Shown piece after piece: positions 1-10,844 of a stretch of DNA of 64,000 bases; position 1 is the first letter of the stretch, and every line of letters starts with the position of its first letter. The position numbers were made by a program, and so were the translations under genes. The notes under the pieces are model-generated. The model had not been told where the DNA came from. It saw only the letters and a program-made list of their open reading frames with translations, and did not search any database. This stretch comes from Pseudomonadota bacterium (GTDB lineage Bacteria > Desulfobacterota > Binatia > Binatales > Binataceae): contig JAJPKP010000026.1 of the NCBI GenBank assembly GCA_021323675.1, positions 1 to 64,000 on the forward strand. The letters are read 5' to 3'.

Positions 1-345
<345 letters not shown>

Positions 346-350
346 GAAAC

Positions 351-413
351 TCCGCAGGTTCACCGGGTTCGCGCAAATGCTTCATTTCGCGAGCATCCGC
401 GTGAACCTGCGGA
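351..413. terminator. Bidirectional terminator-like inverted repeat
   Basis: TCCGCAGGTTCAC (351-363) and GTGAACCTGCGGA (401-413) are perfect inverted repeats between convergent genes. Confidence 0.6.
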
Positions 414-422
414 TTTGTCTCT

Positions 423-1652
423 CTATCTGAAGCCGCCGCCGTCTCTCACGCCGCGCCCGAAATCCCACGCTCGGCCCTGTTTGAACTCCCGGACAATTCG
501 ACGGGCCACGGTCATCCGATGTACCTCGTCGGGTCCGTCGTAGATCCGTGCAAACCGGGCGTGCCGGTACATCCGGGCAAGCGGAGTGTCCTCCGAAACG
601 CCCATCGCGCCGTGCACCTGGATAGCCCGGTCGATTACGTCGTGCAGCACCTTGGCGCCGAAGAATTTGATTAGCGCGATCTCGACGCGGGCTTCGTCGC
701 CGGAATCGATCTTGGCGGCGGCGTTGAGCGTCAGAAGCCGTGCCGCCTGAATCTCGGCGGCCGAGTCGGCAATCCAGTTCTGGATGGTCTGTTTGTCCGC
801 CAGCGGCCCGCCGAACGCCTGACGGTTGATCGCCCGGTTCACCATCAGCTCGAACGCGCGCTGCGCCTGCCCAAGCCATCGCATGCAGTGATAGATGCGT
901 CCGGGCCCAAGCCTCCGCTGCGCGATCTTGAATGCCTGTCCGCGCGGACCGAGCAGGTTGGTGAGCGGAACGCGAGCGTTGTTGAAGCGGATTTCGCAAT
1001 GACCGCCCGACGTTTCGCCCATCACCGGAACCACTCGCACGATCTCGAAGCCCGGCGTATCGGTCGGCACGATTATCATGCTGAAGCGTTCGTAGGTCGG
1101 CGCGTCGGGGTCCGTCACCGCCATCACGGTCGTGTACGCGGCGTGATTGGCGCCACTGGAAAACCATTTGTGTCCGTTGATCACCCATTCGTCGCCGTCC
1201 TGCACCGCCCGAGTGCGAAGCCCCGTAGGATCGGCCCCCGAGACCTCCGGCTCCGTCATCGAAAAGCACGGGTAGATGTCGCCGCTGACGAGCGGAATCA
1301 TCCAGCGTTTCTTCTGCTCGGGACTCCCGTACAGATAAAGCATCGTGGCGTCCTGCGCCGAATGCGTTCCCAGCCCGGCCATCGCAAACTCGCTGCGCCC
1401 GACGATCTCGTTGACGAACACGTAGGGCATGAAGTCGAGGCCGCCGCCGCCGATCTCCTTCGGCAGCCCGAGCGCCCACAGGCCGCGCTCCTTGGCCTTG
1501 GCCTGAATCGAGCGCATCGTGCGCGCCGCTTCTTCGTCGTGCTTGAGCAGAATCGGCTCGTTGGGGTAGATGAATTCCTCCAGAAATCCCAGCACGCGGC
1601 GGCGCAAATCCTGAATTTCCGGACTGGCTTCGAGTTCGACCACGCTTTGCAT
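423..1652 (-). CDS. Acyl-CoA dehydrogenase
   Basis: Full-length ACAD fold motifs: CFSMTEPEVSGADPTGLRTRA, QVHGAMGVSEDTPLARMYRHAR. Confidence 0.93.
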   Translation of the reverse strand: MQSVVELEASPEIQDLRRRVLGFLEEFIYPNEPILLKHDEEAARTMRSIQAKAKERGLWALGLPKEIGGGGLDFMPYVFVNEIVGRSEFAMAGLGTHSAQDATMLYLYGSPEQKKRWMIPLVSGDIYPCFSMTEPEVSGADPTGLRTRAVQDGDEWVINGHKWFSSGANHAAYTTVMAVTDPDAPTYERFSMIIVPTDTPGFEIVRVVPVMGETSGGHCEIRFNNARVPLTNLLGPRGQAFKIAQRRLGPGRIYHCMRWLGQAQRAFELMVNRAINRQAFGGPLADKQTIQNWIADSAAEIQAARLLTLNAAAKIDSGDEARVEIALIKFFGAKVLHDVIDRAIQVHGAMGVSEDTPLARMYRHARFARIYDGPDEVHRMTVARRIVREFKQGRAWDFGRGVRDGGGFR

Positions 1653-1800
1653 CGCAATGCCTCCTCGGGCTTCGGGCGAATGCCCGGCCGATTGCAGATG
1701 AAAGAAACCTGAAGCCTGCTTATCGCGCGCGACGCATCGCTGGCAACCCTTTGAATGAATTCGCCGGTCCGGCAGGGAGCGCCGCCCGCGGGGAGTTCGG

Positions 1801-2172
1801 TCATCGCGATGGCGGCGACGGCGCGGGCGGAGCGGGTCCGAGGCTATAAGGGACCTTGCCGCCGAGGCGGGGGTCGTCGCTCAACACGCATTTTCCCTGC
1901 GAGGCGACGAGGTCCACGATGCGCGATGGCGCGCGGTTCTTCCTGTAATCCTCGGCCAGGCTTCGCCTGGCGGCGGTGCATTCGGCTTCGCTGTCGAAAA
2001 TTCCTTCTTCGTTCCAGTCAGACATCGGCAACGAGATAACCTTGCCCGACTTCGGGTCGAACATCGGTATCAGCAGGTACCAGCTCGCCAGCGCGAGGGC
2101 AGCCACGTGTCGCAACTTCATCCGGATGCGCATCTTACCCGCATCGCGAGCGCGGCTGAACAACGGTTGCAA
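1801..2172 (-). CDS. Small hypothetical protein with N-terminal hydrophobic segment
   Basis: ORF with MRIRMKLRHVAALALASWYLLIPM N-terminus. Confidence 0.5.
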   Translation of the reverse strand: MQPLFSRARDAGKMRIRMKLRHVAALALASWYLLIPMFDPKSGKVISLPMSDWNEEGIFDSEAECTAARRSLAEDYRKNRAPSRIVDLVASQGKCVLSDDPRLGGKVPYSLGPAPPAPSPPSR

Positions 2173-2252
2173 AACGAGACTTGCCCCGCGCTCGTCGCTG
2201 GCATATGGCTACGATCGTCCCCTTCATTTTAACCACCCAAGGAATAACCACG

Positions 2253-2879
2253 ATGATCGATCTTTACACCTGGACAACTCCCAACGGCCGCAAGATCTCC
2301 GTAATGCTCGAAGAGTGCGGCCTGCCGTACACGGTCCATCCCGTGAATATCCGGGAAGGCGATCAGTTCAAGCCGGAATACGTGGCGATATGCCCGAACA
2401 GCAAGATTCCCGCGATTGTCGATCGCGATGAAAACGATCTCGCGATCTTCGAGTCGGGCGCAATCCTGATCCATCTTGCTGAGAAGACCGGCAGGTTCCT
2501 GCCTCGCACCGTCGCGGGACGCGCCAAAGCGATCGAGTGGCTGATGTGGCAGATGGCCAACATCGGGCCGATGATCGGGCAGGCGAACCACTTTCTGAAT
2601 GTCGCCCCGGAAAAGATTCCCTACGCGATCAATCGCTACGTCACCGAATGCGCGCGCCTGCTCAAGGTGATGGATTCGCAGCTTGCCCGCGAACAGTTTC
2701 TTGCCGGCGACTACTCGATCGCCGACATTGCGACCTACCCCTGGGTTTCGGCGGCGTTTCCTTTGCTGAAACAAGCCAGCCCGGAAGGCGTAGGCGAGGG
2801 CAGGAACGTCCAGCGCTGGATCGATGCGATCGCGGCCCGGCCTGCGGTGCAAAAGGGCATGACGATTCCGAAGGTCTGA
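2253..2879 (+). CDS. Glutathione S-transferase family protein
   Basis: MIDLYTWTTPNGRKISVMLEECGLPY...SKIPAIVD; AAGGA ribosome site just upstream of ATG 2253. Confidence 0.9.
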   Translation: MIDLYTWTTPNGRKISVMLEECGLPYTVHPVNIREGDQFKPEYVAICPNSKIPAIVDRDENDLAIFESGAILIHLAEKTGRFLPRTVAGRAKAIEWLMWQMANIGPMIGQANHFLNVAPEKIPYAINRYVTECARLLKVMDSQLAREQFLAGDYSIADIATYPWVSAAFPLLKQASPEGVGEGRNVQRWIDAIAARPAVQKGMTIPKV

Positions 2880-3029
2880 ACCAAGCCTGGAATTCGGACT
2901 CTGGCGCCGTTGCGCGGAGGCGCTCGAGTTGCGCCGGTCGGCCGCGCGGCCGGTTATCGACATACCAAGCGTTCAATTGCGTTTGACTTTCGCGGTATCG
3001 CTGCGGTCGAATGCCCCCGGGGACGGCTT

Positions 3030-4256
3030 ATGCGCTACCGCGCGCTCAGCGACATCCGGGTCATCGATCTCACGCATTTCATCGCGGGTCCTTACGCGAC
3101 GAAGCTGCTCGCCGATTACGGGGCGGAAGTAATCAAGGTCGAGCCTCCCTGGGGCGAAGGAGGCCGCAAGATCGGTCCGTTTCGCGCCAACGGAGAGCCT
3201 TCACGCGATCGCGGGGGGCTGTTCGCGTTTCTCAACACCAACAAGCTCGGCATCACGCTCGACCTGCGCGATCGGCCGGGGCGCGATGCGTTGCTGCGGC
3301 TGCTCGGCGATGCCGACCTGATGGTTGAGAATTTCGCGCCGGGCACGCTGGCGAAGCTCGGAATCGCTCCGAGCGAATTGATGGCCAGATTTCCGCGTCT
3401 GTCGATCATCTCGATCTCTAACTTTGGGCAGGACGGGCCCGATCGCGACGGCATCCTGAACGACCTGACGCTGTACGCGCGCGGAGGATGGACCTATCCG
3501 GTCGGCGAGCCCAATCGGGAACCGCTCACCCCGCCGGGCTCGCTCGCCCAGTACATCGGGGGACTTTACGCCGCGATTGCTGCGATGCAGGCGATGCTGG
3601 CGCGCAAAATCGGCACCGCCAGCGGCCAGCATATCGATATTTCCCTGCTCGAAGCCGCGGTCGCGACCATGATCTATGAGACGGTGACCTTCCAATATGC
3701 GGGTGTCGTGCGCGAGCGCGCGGGCCGGCGCTTCGCGGTGGGGCCGTTTCTGATCGTCACGCTCAAGTGCCGCGACGGTTATGCCGGCCTGCAATGCGTG
3801 ACTGACAAACAGTTCGAAGGGCTTTGCGACCTGATGGGACGGCCCGAAATGGCGCGAGACCAGCGCTTTGCCACCGCTTTGCAACGGATGGTCAACAATG
3901 ATGCGCTGCTCGAAATCGTTGCCGCCTTCTTTCTGAAACATGACCGCGGATGGCTGTATCGCGAAGGGCAGCGCCGCGCCATCCCCCTCGTCCCCATCCC
4001 AAGCATCGGCGAGGTCCTTGAGTGGGAGCAGACCAAAGCGCGCGGCTTTTTTGAGACCATCGACGATCCCGAACTCGGCCGCATCCGTATTCCCGGCGCG
4101 CCGCTGCGGCTTACTTCGCATCGTCCTGAGCCGTCGCGGCCGGCGCCGCGCCTTGGAGAACACAATCAGGAGATCCTGGGAAACCGATTGGGCATTGATG
4201 CCGCCGAAATCGCGCGGATGAGCGCGGGAACCGATTCTGTCGCGAGGACGCTATGA
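3030..4256 (+). CDS. CaiB/BaiF family CoA transferase
   Basis: IRVIDLTHFIAGPYATKLLADYGAEVIKVEPP motif. Confidence 0.92.
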   Translation: MRYRALSDIRVIDLTHFIAGPYATKLLADYGAEVIKVEPPWGEGGRKIGPFRANGEPSRDRGGLFAFLNTNKLGITLDLRDRPGRDALLRLLGDADLMVENFAPGTLAKLGIAPSELMARFPRLSIISISNFGQDGPDRDGILNDLTLYARGGWTYPVGEPNREPLTPPGSLAQYIGGLYAAIAAMQAMLARKIGTASGQHIDISLLEAAVATMIYETVTFQYAGVVRERAGRRFAVGPFLIVTLKCRDGYAGLQCVTDKQFEGLCDLMGRPEMARDQRFATALQRMVNNDALLEIVAAFFLKHDRGWLYREGQRRAIPLVPIPSIGEVLEWEQTKARGFFETIDDPELGRIRIPGAPLRLTSHRPEPSRPAPRLGEHNQEILGNRLGIDAAEIARMSAGTDSVARTL

Positions 4257-5503
4257 CCACGATTCTCGAGAAGAAAGTCCGGGTGCTCGACCTGTCGATG
4301 GGATGGGCCGGGCCCCTGCTTGGGATGCTGCTCGCCGAGATGGGAGCGGAAGTGATCAAAATCGAAGACACGCAATTCTTCGACTGGTGGCGCGGATCGA
4401 TCTCGATGGGGCCGCCGGAGATGCAGCCGATCGAGCGCGCATCCACGTTCAATACCGTCAATCGCGGCAAAATTGGCGTGACCCTCGACCTCAACAACCC
4501 CCGCGGGATCGATTTGGTCAAAAGGCTGGCCGCAACCGCCGACATCCTGCTCGAGAACTACAGTCCGGGGATCATGAAGCGCTTCGGACTCGATTGGGAC
4601 GTGCTCCATTCCATCAATCCGCGGCTGATAATGATTTCGATGCCGTCGTTCGGGTACGGCGGTCCCGAAACCAATGCGCGCGGCTACGGCAACACCGTCG
4701 AGGCGATGGCAGGTGTGACGGGGCTCACCCGCTATCACGATGCGGAGCAGCCCTACACGCTTTCCAATGCGCTTGGCGATCCCGTGAGCGGTCTGACGGG
4801 AACCTTCGGTGTCCTGGCCGCCCTGCATGAGCGAGAACGGACCGGAAAGGGGCAATGGATCGAGCTTGCGCAGGTCGAGGGCGCGATCGAACTGATGGCC
4901 GGGCCGATAGTTGAATATCAGCTCAGCGGCCAGGAGCCGCGCGCCCAGGGCAATCGAAATCGCGCTTACGCACCGCACGGGATCTATCGATGCGCCGGCG
5001 ATGGCGCATGGATTGCGGTCGCCGCGCCTACCGACGAGCAATGGCGCGCGCTGGCCGCTGCGCTCGGTATCGATCATCTCGCCGAAGATTCGCGGTTTTC
5101 AGACGCCGCTCGGCGCAAGGCAAACGAAGACGCCCTCGATGCGGAGTTGAACCGCGCGATGTCCACGATGGCGATTGAGGACGTCCTGGATCGACTCAAG
5201 ACGGCCGGCCTGTACGCGGCGCCGGTGAACTCCGCGGCCGCGGTCCTGGCCGATCCTCAAATTACAGACCGGGGGTACTTTGTAGCCGTCGATCGCGCGG
5301 TGGTGGGCACGCATCTTTACCCCGGGGTGGTCGCCCGTTTTTCGCATACTCCCCTCAAGGGCGACGAGCCGGCGCCGCTTCTCGGGGAACATAACGGCGA
5401 TGTCTTCCGGGGCATGCTTGGAATGACCGACACGGAAATCGCGGAACTCGAAGCCGCAGGCGTGATCGGCACCGCTCCGCGGCAATACAGCAAGGCTTCC
5501 TGA
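4253..5503 (+). CDS. CaiB/BaiF family CoA transferase
   Basis: VRVLDLSMGWAGPLLGMLLAEMGAEVIKIED motif; 4-bp overlap with previous gene. Confidence 0.92.
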   Translation: MTTILEKKVRVLDLSMGWAGPLLGMLLAEMGAEVIKIEDTQFFDWWRGSISMGPPEMQPIERASTFNTVNRGKIGVTLDLNNPRGIDLVKRLAATADILLENYSPGIMKRFGLDWDVLHSINPRLIMISMPSFGYGGPETNARGYGNTVEAMAGVTGLTRYHDAEQPYTLSNALGDPVSGLTGTFGVLAALHERERTGKGQWIELAQVEGAIELMAGPIVEYQLSGQEPRAQGNRNRAYAPHGIYRCAGDGAWIAVAAPTDEQWRALAAALGIDHLAEDSRFSDAARRKANEDALDAELNRAMSTMAIEDVLDRLKTAGLYAAPVNSAAAVLADPQITDRGYFVAVDRAVVGTHLYPGVVARFSHTPLKGDEPAPLLGEHNGDVFRGMLGMTDTEIAELEAAGVIGTAPRQYSKAS

Positions 5504-5530
5504 TCTGAACCGCCGGCGAGGGTTAATGGC

Positions 5531-5547
5531 GGGCGGATTCTCCGCCC
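5531..5547. terminator. Hairpin between convergent genes
   Basis: GGGCGGA-TTC-TCCGCCC followed by a T-rich stretch. Confidence 0.4.
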
Positions 5548-5607
5548 GGCAGAGCGGTTTTTCTCGACCGGTTGGAGACCGTTATGGCCGGCCGAACTTG
5601 ACGCGAG

Positions 5608-5955
5608 TCAATCGACGTTCGCCTTCGGCACGAACCCCTTCATCCCCTTCGAGGGGCCGTCGGTTACCTCGACTTGGGATCCGATGTCATCGCTGGAGAT
5701 GATCTTTACCGGAGTGCCGTTGTCGAGTTTGCCGGCTGCCAGGTTTTCGCCCATCCCGCCGAGCATTCCGGCGACGCCGCCCTGCGCCTTCATCTGGGCC
5801 AGCTTCTTGTAGGTATCTTCGTCGGGAAAGATCGCGACCTGGGTCTGGCCTTCGGTCGCCACCAGCTTGTGGCTGCATCCTGCCATGAACAAGAGAGCCG
5901 CCAGGGCGATAGCCGCGGAGATGGTCCTTTGGTTAAGCATATTTCCTCCGGTCAA
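5608..5955 (-). CDS. Putative lipoprotein
   Basis: Lipobox-like LLFMAGC near N-terminus. Confidence 0.6.
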   Translation of the reverse strand: MTGGNMLNQRTISAAIALAALLFMAGCSHKLVATEGQTQVAIFPDEDTYKKLAQMKAQGGVAGMLGGMGENLAAGKLDNGTPVKIISSDDIGSQVEVTDGPSKGMKGFVPKANVD

Positions 5956-6072
5956 AGGGCTTTTATCACGCGAGGACAGACGTTAATCAACCGCAAATTG
6001 CTCCGCGTGTCGGGCCCATGATACGCTTGTCGCTCCGCGTCTTGGGGCCCTGTCTGCCCTGAGCGTATCACG

Positions 6073-6621
6073 ATGCGCATCGGCCTGATTTCGGACACTC
6101 ATATTCCCGAAGCCTGCGAGCATCTTCCTGCCCGTGTGCACGAAGTCTTTCGCGGAATCGATCTCGTGATGCATGCCGGCGACGTGTACGTCAATCGGGT
6201 GCTCGATGAGCTGTCGCGCATCGCGCCGGTTATCGCGGCGCTGGGCAACGGCGACGAAGGGTTGGATGGCCACCAGCATCGCCTCGAGCCGGACGATCGC
6301 GTGCGCGAGGCGCATCTGGTGGAACTCGAAGGGTTGAAGATCGGCCTGGTGCACGCCATCCCGACCCCCGACGAAACCTCGCAGGAGGTCTTCGAGCGGG
6401 CGATGCACCGGCATTTTGGCGGCCCGGTCGATATCATCGTGCAAGGCCATAGCCACGTCGAAGGAGTCGTCCGCTACGGCGCGACCCTGGTGGTGAATCC
6501 GGGCAGCGCTACGCTGCCGCGCAACCTCATCGATGTGCCAGGGACGGTCGCAATTCTGGAAATCGCCGGCGGATCGATCTTGTCGGCGGAGATCATTCGG
6601 CTCGGCGACCAGGGCGAATGA
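6073..6621 (+). CDS. YfcE/MJ0936-family metallophosphoesterase
   Basis: MRIGLISDTHIPE, GNGD, GHSH motifs. Confidence 0.9.
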   Translation: MRIGLISDTHIPEACEHLPARVHEVFRGIDLVMHAGDVYVNRVLDELSRIAPVIAALGNGDEGLDGHQHRLEPDDRVREAHLVELEGLKIGLVHAIPTPDETSQEVFERAMHRHFGGPVDIIVQGHSHVEGVVRYGATLVVNPGSATLPRNLIDVPGTVAILEIAGGSILSAEIIRLGDQGE

Positions 6622-6640
6622 AGGAGCGAGGGAGGGTTTT

Positions 6641-7987
6641 TTGTCCGACGAACAACCGATGACCGCGCGCAAAGGCGCGGTCACGATGGAAAAGCTGGTC
6701 AACCTCTGCAAGCGAAGGGGAATCGTGTTTCCCACCAGCGATATCTACGGCGGCCTCGGCGCAACGTACGACTACGGTCCGCTGGGCATCGAACTCAAGC
6801 GCAACGTCAAAGAGGCGTGGTGGCGCGAGATGGTGCAGTTTCGCACCGACGTGCTGGGACTCGATTCCGCCATCTTTCAGCATCCCCGCACCTGGGAGGC
6901 CTCAGGCCATCTGCAGAACTTCACCGATCCGTTGGTCGATTGCAAAAGCTGCAAGCAACGCTTTCGCGCCGACAAGATCGAGGGCGACCGATGCCCCGAG
7001 TGCGGCGGAGAACTGACGGCCGCGCGACAGTTCAACCTGATGTTCAAGACCTTCATGGGGCCGGTCGAGGACACCGCCAACACCGTTTATCTCCGTCCCG
7101 AGACCGCGCAGGGCATCTTCGCGAATTTTCAAAATGTCGTAGATACGCAGCGCGTGAAACTGCCGTTCGGCGTCGCGCAAATCGGAAAATCGTTCCGCAA
7201 CGAAATCACCACCGAGAACTTCATCTTCCGCACCCGCGAGTTCGAGCAGATGGAGATGGAATTCTTCATCCGTCCCGATCCCGCCGAAGAGGAGAAGTGG
7301 TACCGCTACTGGGTGGATTTTCGATTCAACTGGCACGTGAAGTATGGTCTCAAGCCGGACCATCTGCGCCGCCGCGAGCACGGCACCGAAGAGCTCTCGC
7401 ATTACTCGAGCGGAACCACCGACATCGAATTTCTGTACCCGTTCGGATGGGGCGAGCTGGAAGGCATCGCCAAGCGCGGCAGCTTCGACCTCGATCAGCA
7501 TGCCAAGGCGAGCGGCAAGGACCTGACCTACTTCGACGAGGAAGCGAAGGCCCGCTACCGGCCATGGGTTATCGAGCCGGCGCTGGGCGTCGATCGCGCG
7601 ATGCTCGCGTTTATGCTCGATGCCTACGATGAAGACGTGGTCGAGAACGAAGAGCGAATCGTGATGCGTTTCGAGCCGCGGCTGGCTCCCGTCAAGGTCG
7701 CCGTCTATCCGCTGCTGCGAAAGGGCGGACAGCCGGAAAAGGCGCACGCCGTGCGCGCGATGCTCGCGCGGCACTTCACGACGGCTTACGATCAAGCGGG
7801 ATCGATCGGACGCCGCTACCGCCGGCAGGACGAGGTCGGCACTCCCTTCGGCGTGACGATCGACCATCAGACCATGGAAGACGACACCGTGACCCTGCGC
7901 GATCGCGATACCACCACCCAGGAGCGCTACCCGATCGGTGCGCTGGTGGATGTGCTGAACAAGAAGATCGGTTGGGGCGCGGACTGA
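6641..7987 (+). CDS. glyS: Glycine--tRNA ligase (single-chain type)
   Basis: MEKLVNLCKRRGIVFPTSDIYGGLGATYDYGPLG; TTG start at 6641 preceded by GGAGGG, ATG alternatives at 6659/6686. Confidence 0.93.
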   Translation: MSDEQPMTARKGAVTMEKLVNLCKRRGIVFPTSDIYGGLGATYDYGPLGIELKRNVKEAWWREMVQFRTDVLGLDSAIFQHPRTWEASGHLQNFTDPLVDCKSCKQRFRADKIEGDRCPECGGELTAARQFNLMFKTFMGPVEDTANTVYLRPETAQGIFANFQNVVDTQRVKLPFGVAQIGKSFRNEITTENFIFRTREFEQMEMEFFIRPDPAEEEKWYRYWVDFRFNWHVKYGLKPDHLRRREHGTEELSHYSSGTTDIEFLYPFGWGELEGIAKRGSFDLDQHAKASGKDLTYFDEEAKARYRPWVIEPALGVDRAMLAFMLDAYDEDVVENEERIVMRFEPRLAPVKVAVYPLLRKGGQPEKAHAVRAMLARHFTTAYDQAGSIGRRYRRQDEVGTPFGVTIDHQTMEDDTVTLRDRDTTTQERYPIGALVDVLNKKIGWGAD

Positions 7988-8058
7988 ACAATCCCAACCG
8001 ATTGAAGTTATAACACTGACCCCGCCATGATGCGGGAAGCTGGAGACAAAAATTCGAA

Positions 8059-10806
8059 ATGGCGCGTGTTCATCCTGAAATCTACTTTTTTGGCGCCGGC
8101 GTGGCCGAAGGCCGCGCTTCCATGCGCGAAATTCTCGGCGGCAAGGGCGCAAATCTTGCCGAAATGGCTTCGCTCAAACTCCCGGTCCCGCCCGGCTTCA
8201 CCATTTCAACCCGGGTCTGCAACTACTACTACGACCACGACGGCAAATATCCGAAGGGACTCGCCGAGGGCGTGAAGAAAAGCATCGCGCGGGTCGAAAA
8301 GGCGCTGGGACGCCGCTTCGGCGATCCATCCAATCCTCTCCTCGTTTCGGTGCGTTCCGGCGCGCGGGTTTCGATGCCGGGAATGATGGATACGGTGCTC
8401 AACCTCGGACTCACCGACGAGACCGTGGTCGGGCTGGAGGCGGTTTCCAACAATCCGCGTTTCGCATGGGATTCCTATCGGCGCTTCTGCCAGATGTACG
8501 GAGACGTCGTCCTGAAGCTCAAGCCCGAGAACAAGAACGATCCCGATCCGTTTGAGGAACTAATCGATCAGAAGAAGGCCGCGCGCGGGGTCTCGCAGGA
8601 CGTCGATCTCACGGTCGATGATCTGAGAGAGCTCGTGAGCCAGTTCCGCGATCTGATTCGCCGCCGGGTGGGCCGGGATATTCCGCAGGACCCCAACGAG
8701 CAGCTCTGGGAGGCGATCGGCGCCGTGTTCGGATCATGGAACAACGAGCGCGCGATCACTTATCGCCGAATCAACAATATTCCGGGCGATTGGGGCACGG
8801 CGGTGACCGTCCAATCGATGGTGTTCGGAAACCTTGGGGCCGATTGCGCCACCGGCGTCGCCTTCACGCGCGACCCGGGCACGGGTGAAAAGGGCATCTA
8901 CGGCGAATTTCTGCCCAACGCCCAGGGCGAGGACGTGGTCGCCGGAATACGCACTCCCCTGCAGATCAGTCTCGCCGCGGGCCGCAAATGGGCGCAGCGC
9001 AACAATATCGGGGAAGAGGAGCGGCGCGAGAAGTATTCGACGCTCGAAGAGCTGTTCCCCGCCGTTTACAAGGAACTGCTCGCGATTTCCAAGCGCCTGG
9101 AAAATCACTTCAAAGACTGCCAGGACATGGAGTTCACCATCGAGCGCCAGCGCCTGTTCATGCTCCAGACCCGCACCGGCAAACGCACCGCCGAGGCCGC
9201 GGTTCGAATCGCCGTGGATATGGCCGACGAAAAACTCATCGACCGCGCCACCGCGCTGACCCGCGTCGAGCCCGATTCGCTCGAACAGTTCCTCCATCCG
9301 CGGCTCGATCCGAACAGCAGGAAGGAAGTGATCGCGCGGGGCTTGCCGGCATCTCCCGGCGCGGTGTTTGGCGAAGTCGCGTTTTCCGCGGATGAGGCGG
9401 TCGCGGTCAACGCCGCAGGACGTCCGGTTATCCTCGTGCGCATCGAGACGTCGCCCGAGGATATTCATGGGATGCAGGTCGCGGAGGGCATCCTGACCGC
9501 GCGTGGAGGCATGACCAGCCATGCCGCCGTGGTGGCGCGCGGAATGGGGAAGTGCTGTGTGGCCGGATCGACCGCGCTCGAAATCAACTACGCGGCGGGC
9601 ACTCTCTCGGCCAACGGTTATGTGGTCCGGCGCGGCGAATACATCACGCTCGACGGCTCGGCGGGCGAGGTGATTCTCGGGCGCGTGCCGACGGTTCAGC
9701 CTGAGATTCCGCCGTATCTGAAGAAGTTCATGTCGTGGGCGGACAAGGAACGGCGGCTCGGAGTATGGGCGAATGCCGACACGCCCACCGATGCGCGAAT
9801 CGCGCGCGAGTTCGGCGCCGAGGGAATCGGCCTGTGCCGCACCGAGCATATGTTTTTCGATCCTGAGCGGATCGAAGCGGTGCGCCAGATGATCATGGCG
9901 GAGAATACCGAGCAGCGGGTCGCCGCGCTCAAGAAGATTCTGCCGATGCAGCGGCAGGACTTCGAGGGGATTCTCGGCGAAATGAAAGGCTTGCCGGTAA
10001 CGATTCGCCTGCTTGATCCGCCCCTGCACGAATTTCTTCCCAGGGAAGACGAAGAGATTCGCGAGCTGGCGGCGAAGATCGGCGTTACGCCCGACCATCT
10101 GAAGCAGGTCCGCGACAGCCTGTTCGAGTTCAACCCGATGCTGGGGCATCGCGGGTCGCGGCTCGGGATCAGCTATCCGGAGATTTACAAGGCGCAGGCT
10201 CGCGCGATCCTGGAAGCGGCCTGCGCTCTGCGCAAGCGCGGCATCAAGGCGATGCCGGAAATTATGCTGCCGCTGATCGGCGACAAAAAAGAATTCGACC
10301 TTCTGGCGGCCGAGATCAACGCGGTGGCGAAAGAGGTTTTCGCGGAGACCCGAACCAAAGTGCCGTTTACCATCGGCACGATGGTGGAAGTGCCGCGCGC
10401 GTGCGTGATGGCGGGCGAGATTGCCAAATCGGCGCAGTTCTTCTCCTTCGGCACCAATGACCTTACGCAAATGACCTACGGGCTTTCGCGCGACGATTCG
10501 TCAAAATTCCTCGACGACTATCTGCGCCGCGGCGTGTACAAGAAGGATCCGTTTCAGGAACTCGACGCGAGCGGTGTCGCCGATCTGATGCGGATGGCGA
10601 TAGAGCGCGGCCGCAAAGCCAACAAGAAGCTGAAGATCGGAATCTGCGGAGAGCACGGCGGGAACCCCGCGAGTGTGAAAACCTGCCATCGCCTCGGCCT
10701 CGACTACGTGTCCTGCTCACCGTACAGGATTCCGGTCGCGCGGCTGGCGGCGGCGCAGGCCGCGATCGAATCAAAGCAGAAGAAGGTTGCATTCAAGGAC
10801 GTGTAG
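8059..10806 (+). CDS. ppdK: Pyruvate, phosphate dikinase
   Basis: GGKGANLAEMA, GGMTSHAAVVARGMGKCCV and GICGEHGG motifs; 915 aa. Confidence 0.96.
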   Translation: MARVHPEIYFFGAGVAEGRASMREILGGKGANLAEMASLKLPVPPGFTISTRVCNYYYDHDGKYPKGLAEGVKKSIARVEKALGRRFGDPSNPLLVSVRSGARVSMPGMMDTVLNLGLTDETVVGLEAVSNNPRFAWDSYRRFCQMYGDVVLKLKPENKNDPDPFEELIDQKKAARGVSQDVDLTVDDLRELVSQFRDLIRRRVGRDIPQDPNEQLWEAIGAVFGSWNNERAITYRRINNIPGDWGTAVTVQSMVFGNLGADCATGVAFTRDPGTGEKGIYGEFLPNAQGEDVVAGIRTPLQISLAAGRKWAQRNNIGEEERREKYSTLEELFPAVYKELLAISKRLENHFKDCQDMEFTIERQRLFMLQTRTGKRTAEAAVRIAVDMADEKLIDRATALTRVEPDSLEQFLHPRLDPNSRKEVIARGLPASPGAVFGEVAFSADEAVAVNAAGRPVILVRIETSPEDIHGMQVAEGILTARGGMTSHAAVVARGMGKCCVAGSTALEINYAAGTLSANGYVVRRGEYITLDGSAGEVILGRVPTVQPEIPPYLKKFMSWADKERRLGVWANADTPTDARIAREFGAEGIGLCRTEHMFFDPERIEAVRQMIMAENTEQRVAALKKILPMQRQDFEGILGEMKGLPVTIRLLDPPLHEFLPREDEEIRELAAKIGVTPDHLKQVRDSLFEFNPMLGHRGSRLGISYPEIYKAQARAILEAACALRKRGIKAMPEIMLPLIGDKKEFDLLAAEINAVAKEVFAETRTKVPFTIGTMVEVPRACVMAGEIAKSAQFFSFGTNDLTQMTYGLSRDDSSKFLDDYLRRGVYKKDPFQELDASGVADLMRMAIERGRKANKKLKIGICGEHGGNPASVKTCHRLGLDYVSCSPYRIPVARLAAAQAAIESKQKKVAFKDV

Positions 10807-10844
10807 CCTTTGACTCCGCGCCCCTCCCGGGCCGCGGATCAGGA

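Noticed and set aside
382-1479. 365-aa minus-strand ORF
   Set aside because: Out-of-frame shadow of the acyl-CoA dehydrogenase.
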